Positions 29,545 through 29,562 of a stretch of DNA of 29,562 bases are shown piece after piece. The first letter of the stretch is position 1. The number at the start of each line of letters is the position of its first letter. The position numbers and the translations under genes are program-made. The notes under the pieces were generated by a model. That model was given only the letters and a program-made list of their open reading frames with translations. It was not told where the DNA came from and ran no database searches. The stretch spans positions 1 through 29,562 of IMG/VR virus record IMGVR_UViG_3300045993_000710; one strand, 5' to 3'. This DNA comes from a virus.

Positions 29545-29562
29545 CGAGTCAAAACCCTAGAC

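Larger units (their letters stand above)
1..29562. mobile_element. Temperate siphophage genome segment (late, DGR, lysis, integration, immunity and replication modules)
   Basis: The whole window reads as one phage genome. Head-closure, HK97 gp10-like, tail terminator, tail tube, tape measure, tail tip, lysis, integrase, excisionase, repressor/Cro, replication helicase, late antiterminator and HNH genes occur in standard temperate-siphophage order. No host housekeeping gene is visible. Terminase, portal and capsid genes are missing and are expected just outside the ends. The probable attP is internal and uninterrupted, so the molecule is probably a free, circular or terminally permuted phage genome. 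An assembly of excised phage DNA from a lysogen is equally possible. Confidence 0.93.

Overview
The window is most of a temperate tailed phage genome with siphovirus (HK97/lambda-like) organisation. It runs from late head/connector genes through tail, lysis and integrase to the early region and back to the HNH/terminase edge. Terminase, portal, protease and capsid genes are not present and presumably lie beyond the two ends. The phage families and the tRNA-like attachment core point to a Gram-negative proteobacterial host, perhaps a betaproteobacterium. That host call is inference. A likely attP (18153-18173) lies uninterrupted between integrase and excisionase, so the sequence looks like the unintegrated (virion, circular or permuted) form rather than a prophage inside a chromosome.

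Layout. 3-4472 holds the head/connector genes, with a strongly repetitive protein, and the tail tube gene. 4482-5194 is a tail assembly chaperone pair joined by a probable -1 frameshift. 5197-11386 encodes the tape measure and tail tip. 11401-14707 is a complete diversity-generating retroelement (DGR): a tail-fibre-like target gene ending in a variable repeat (VR), the accessory gene avd, the template repeat (TR) and a reverse transcriptase. All 15 VR/TR mismatches fall on TR adenines, the defining DGR signature. 14704-17007 holds a coupled fibre-chaperone-like gene, small membrane proteins, a holin candidate and a GH24 endolysin. 17015-18453 is integrase, attP and excisionase. 18450-23416 is a long leftward early operon with a large ParB-like protein and many tiny genes coupled by stop-start overlaps. 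23417-25103 is the immunity region with a CI-like repressor, a Cro/YdaS-like protein, an exported protein and two matching operator/promoter modules. 25290-28258 is the rightward replication operon (YmfL-like regulator, VapE-type helicase). 28282-28488 is a large iteron-bearing palindrome that may be the origin. 28520-29544 carries a late antiterminator-like gene, a probable late promoter with a terminator in its leader, and an HNH endonuclease.

How it works together. In the lysogen the repressor would silence both divergent early promoters through the paired operators. On induction the leftward operon (ending in Xis) and the rightward operon (YmfL, VapE, then Q) are expressed. Q would let polymerase read through the leader terminator into HNH and the late genes. 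The DGR diversifies the C-terminal C-type-lectin-like tip of the fibre and so the host range. The most notable items are the intact DGR, the paired operator system, the palindrome downstream of vapE, the attP that shows the molecule is not integrated, and the repeat-built structural protein.
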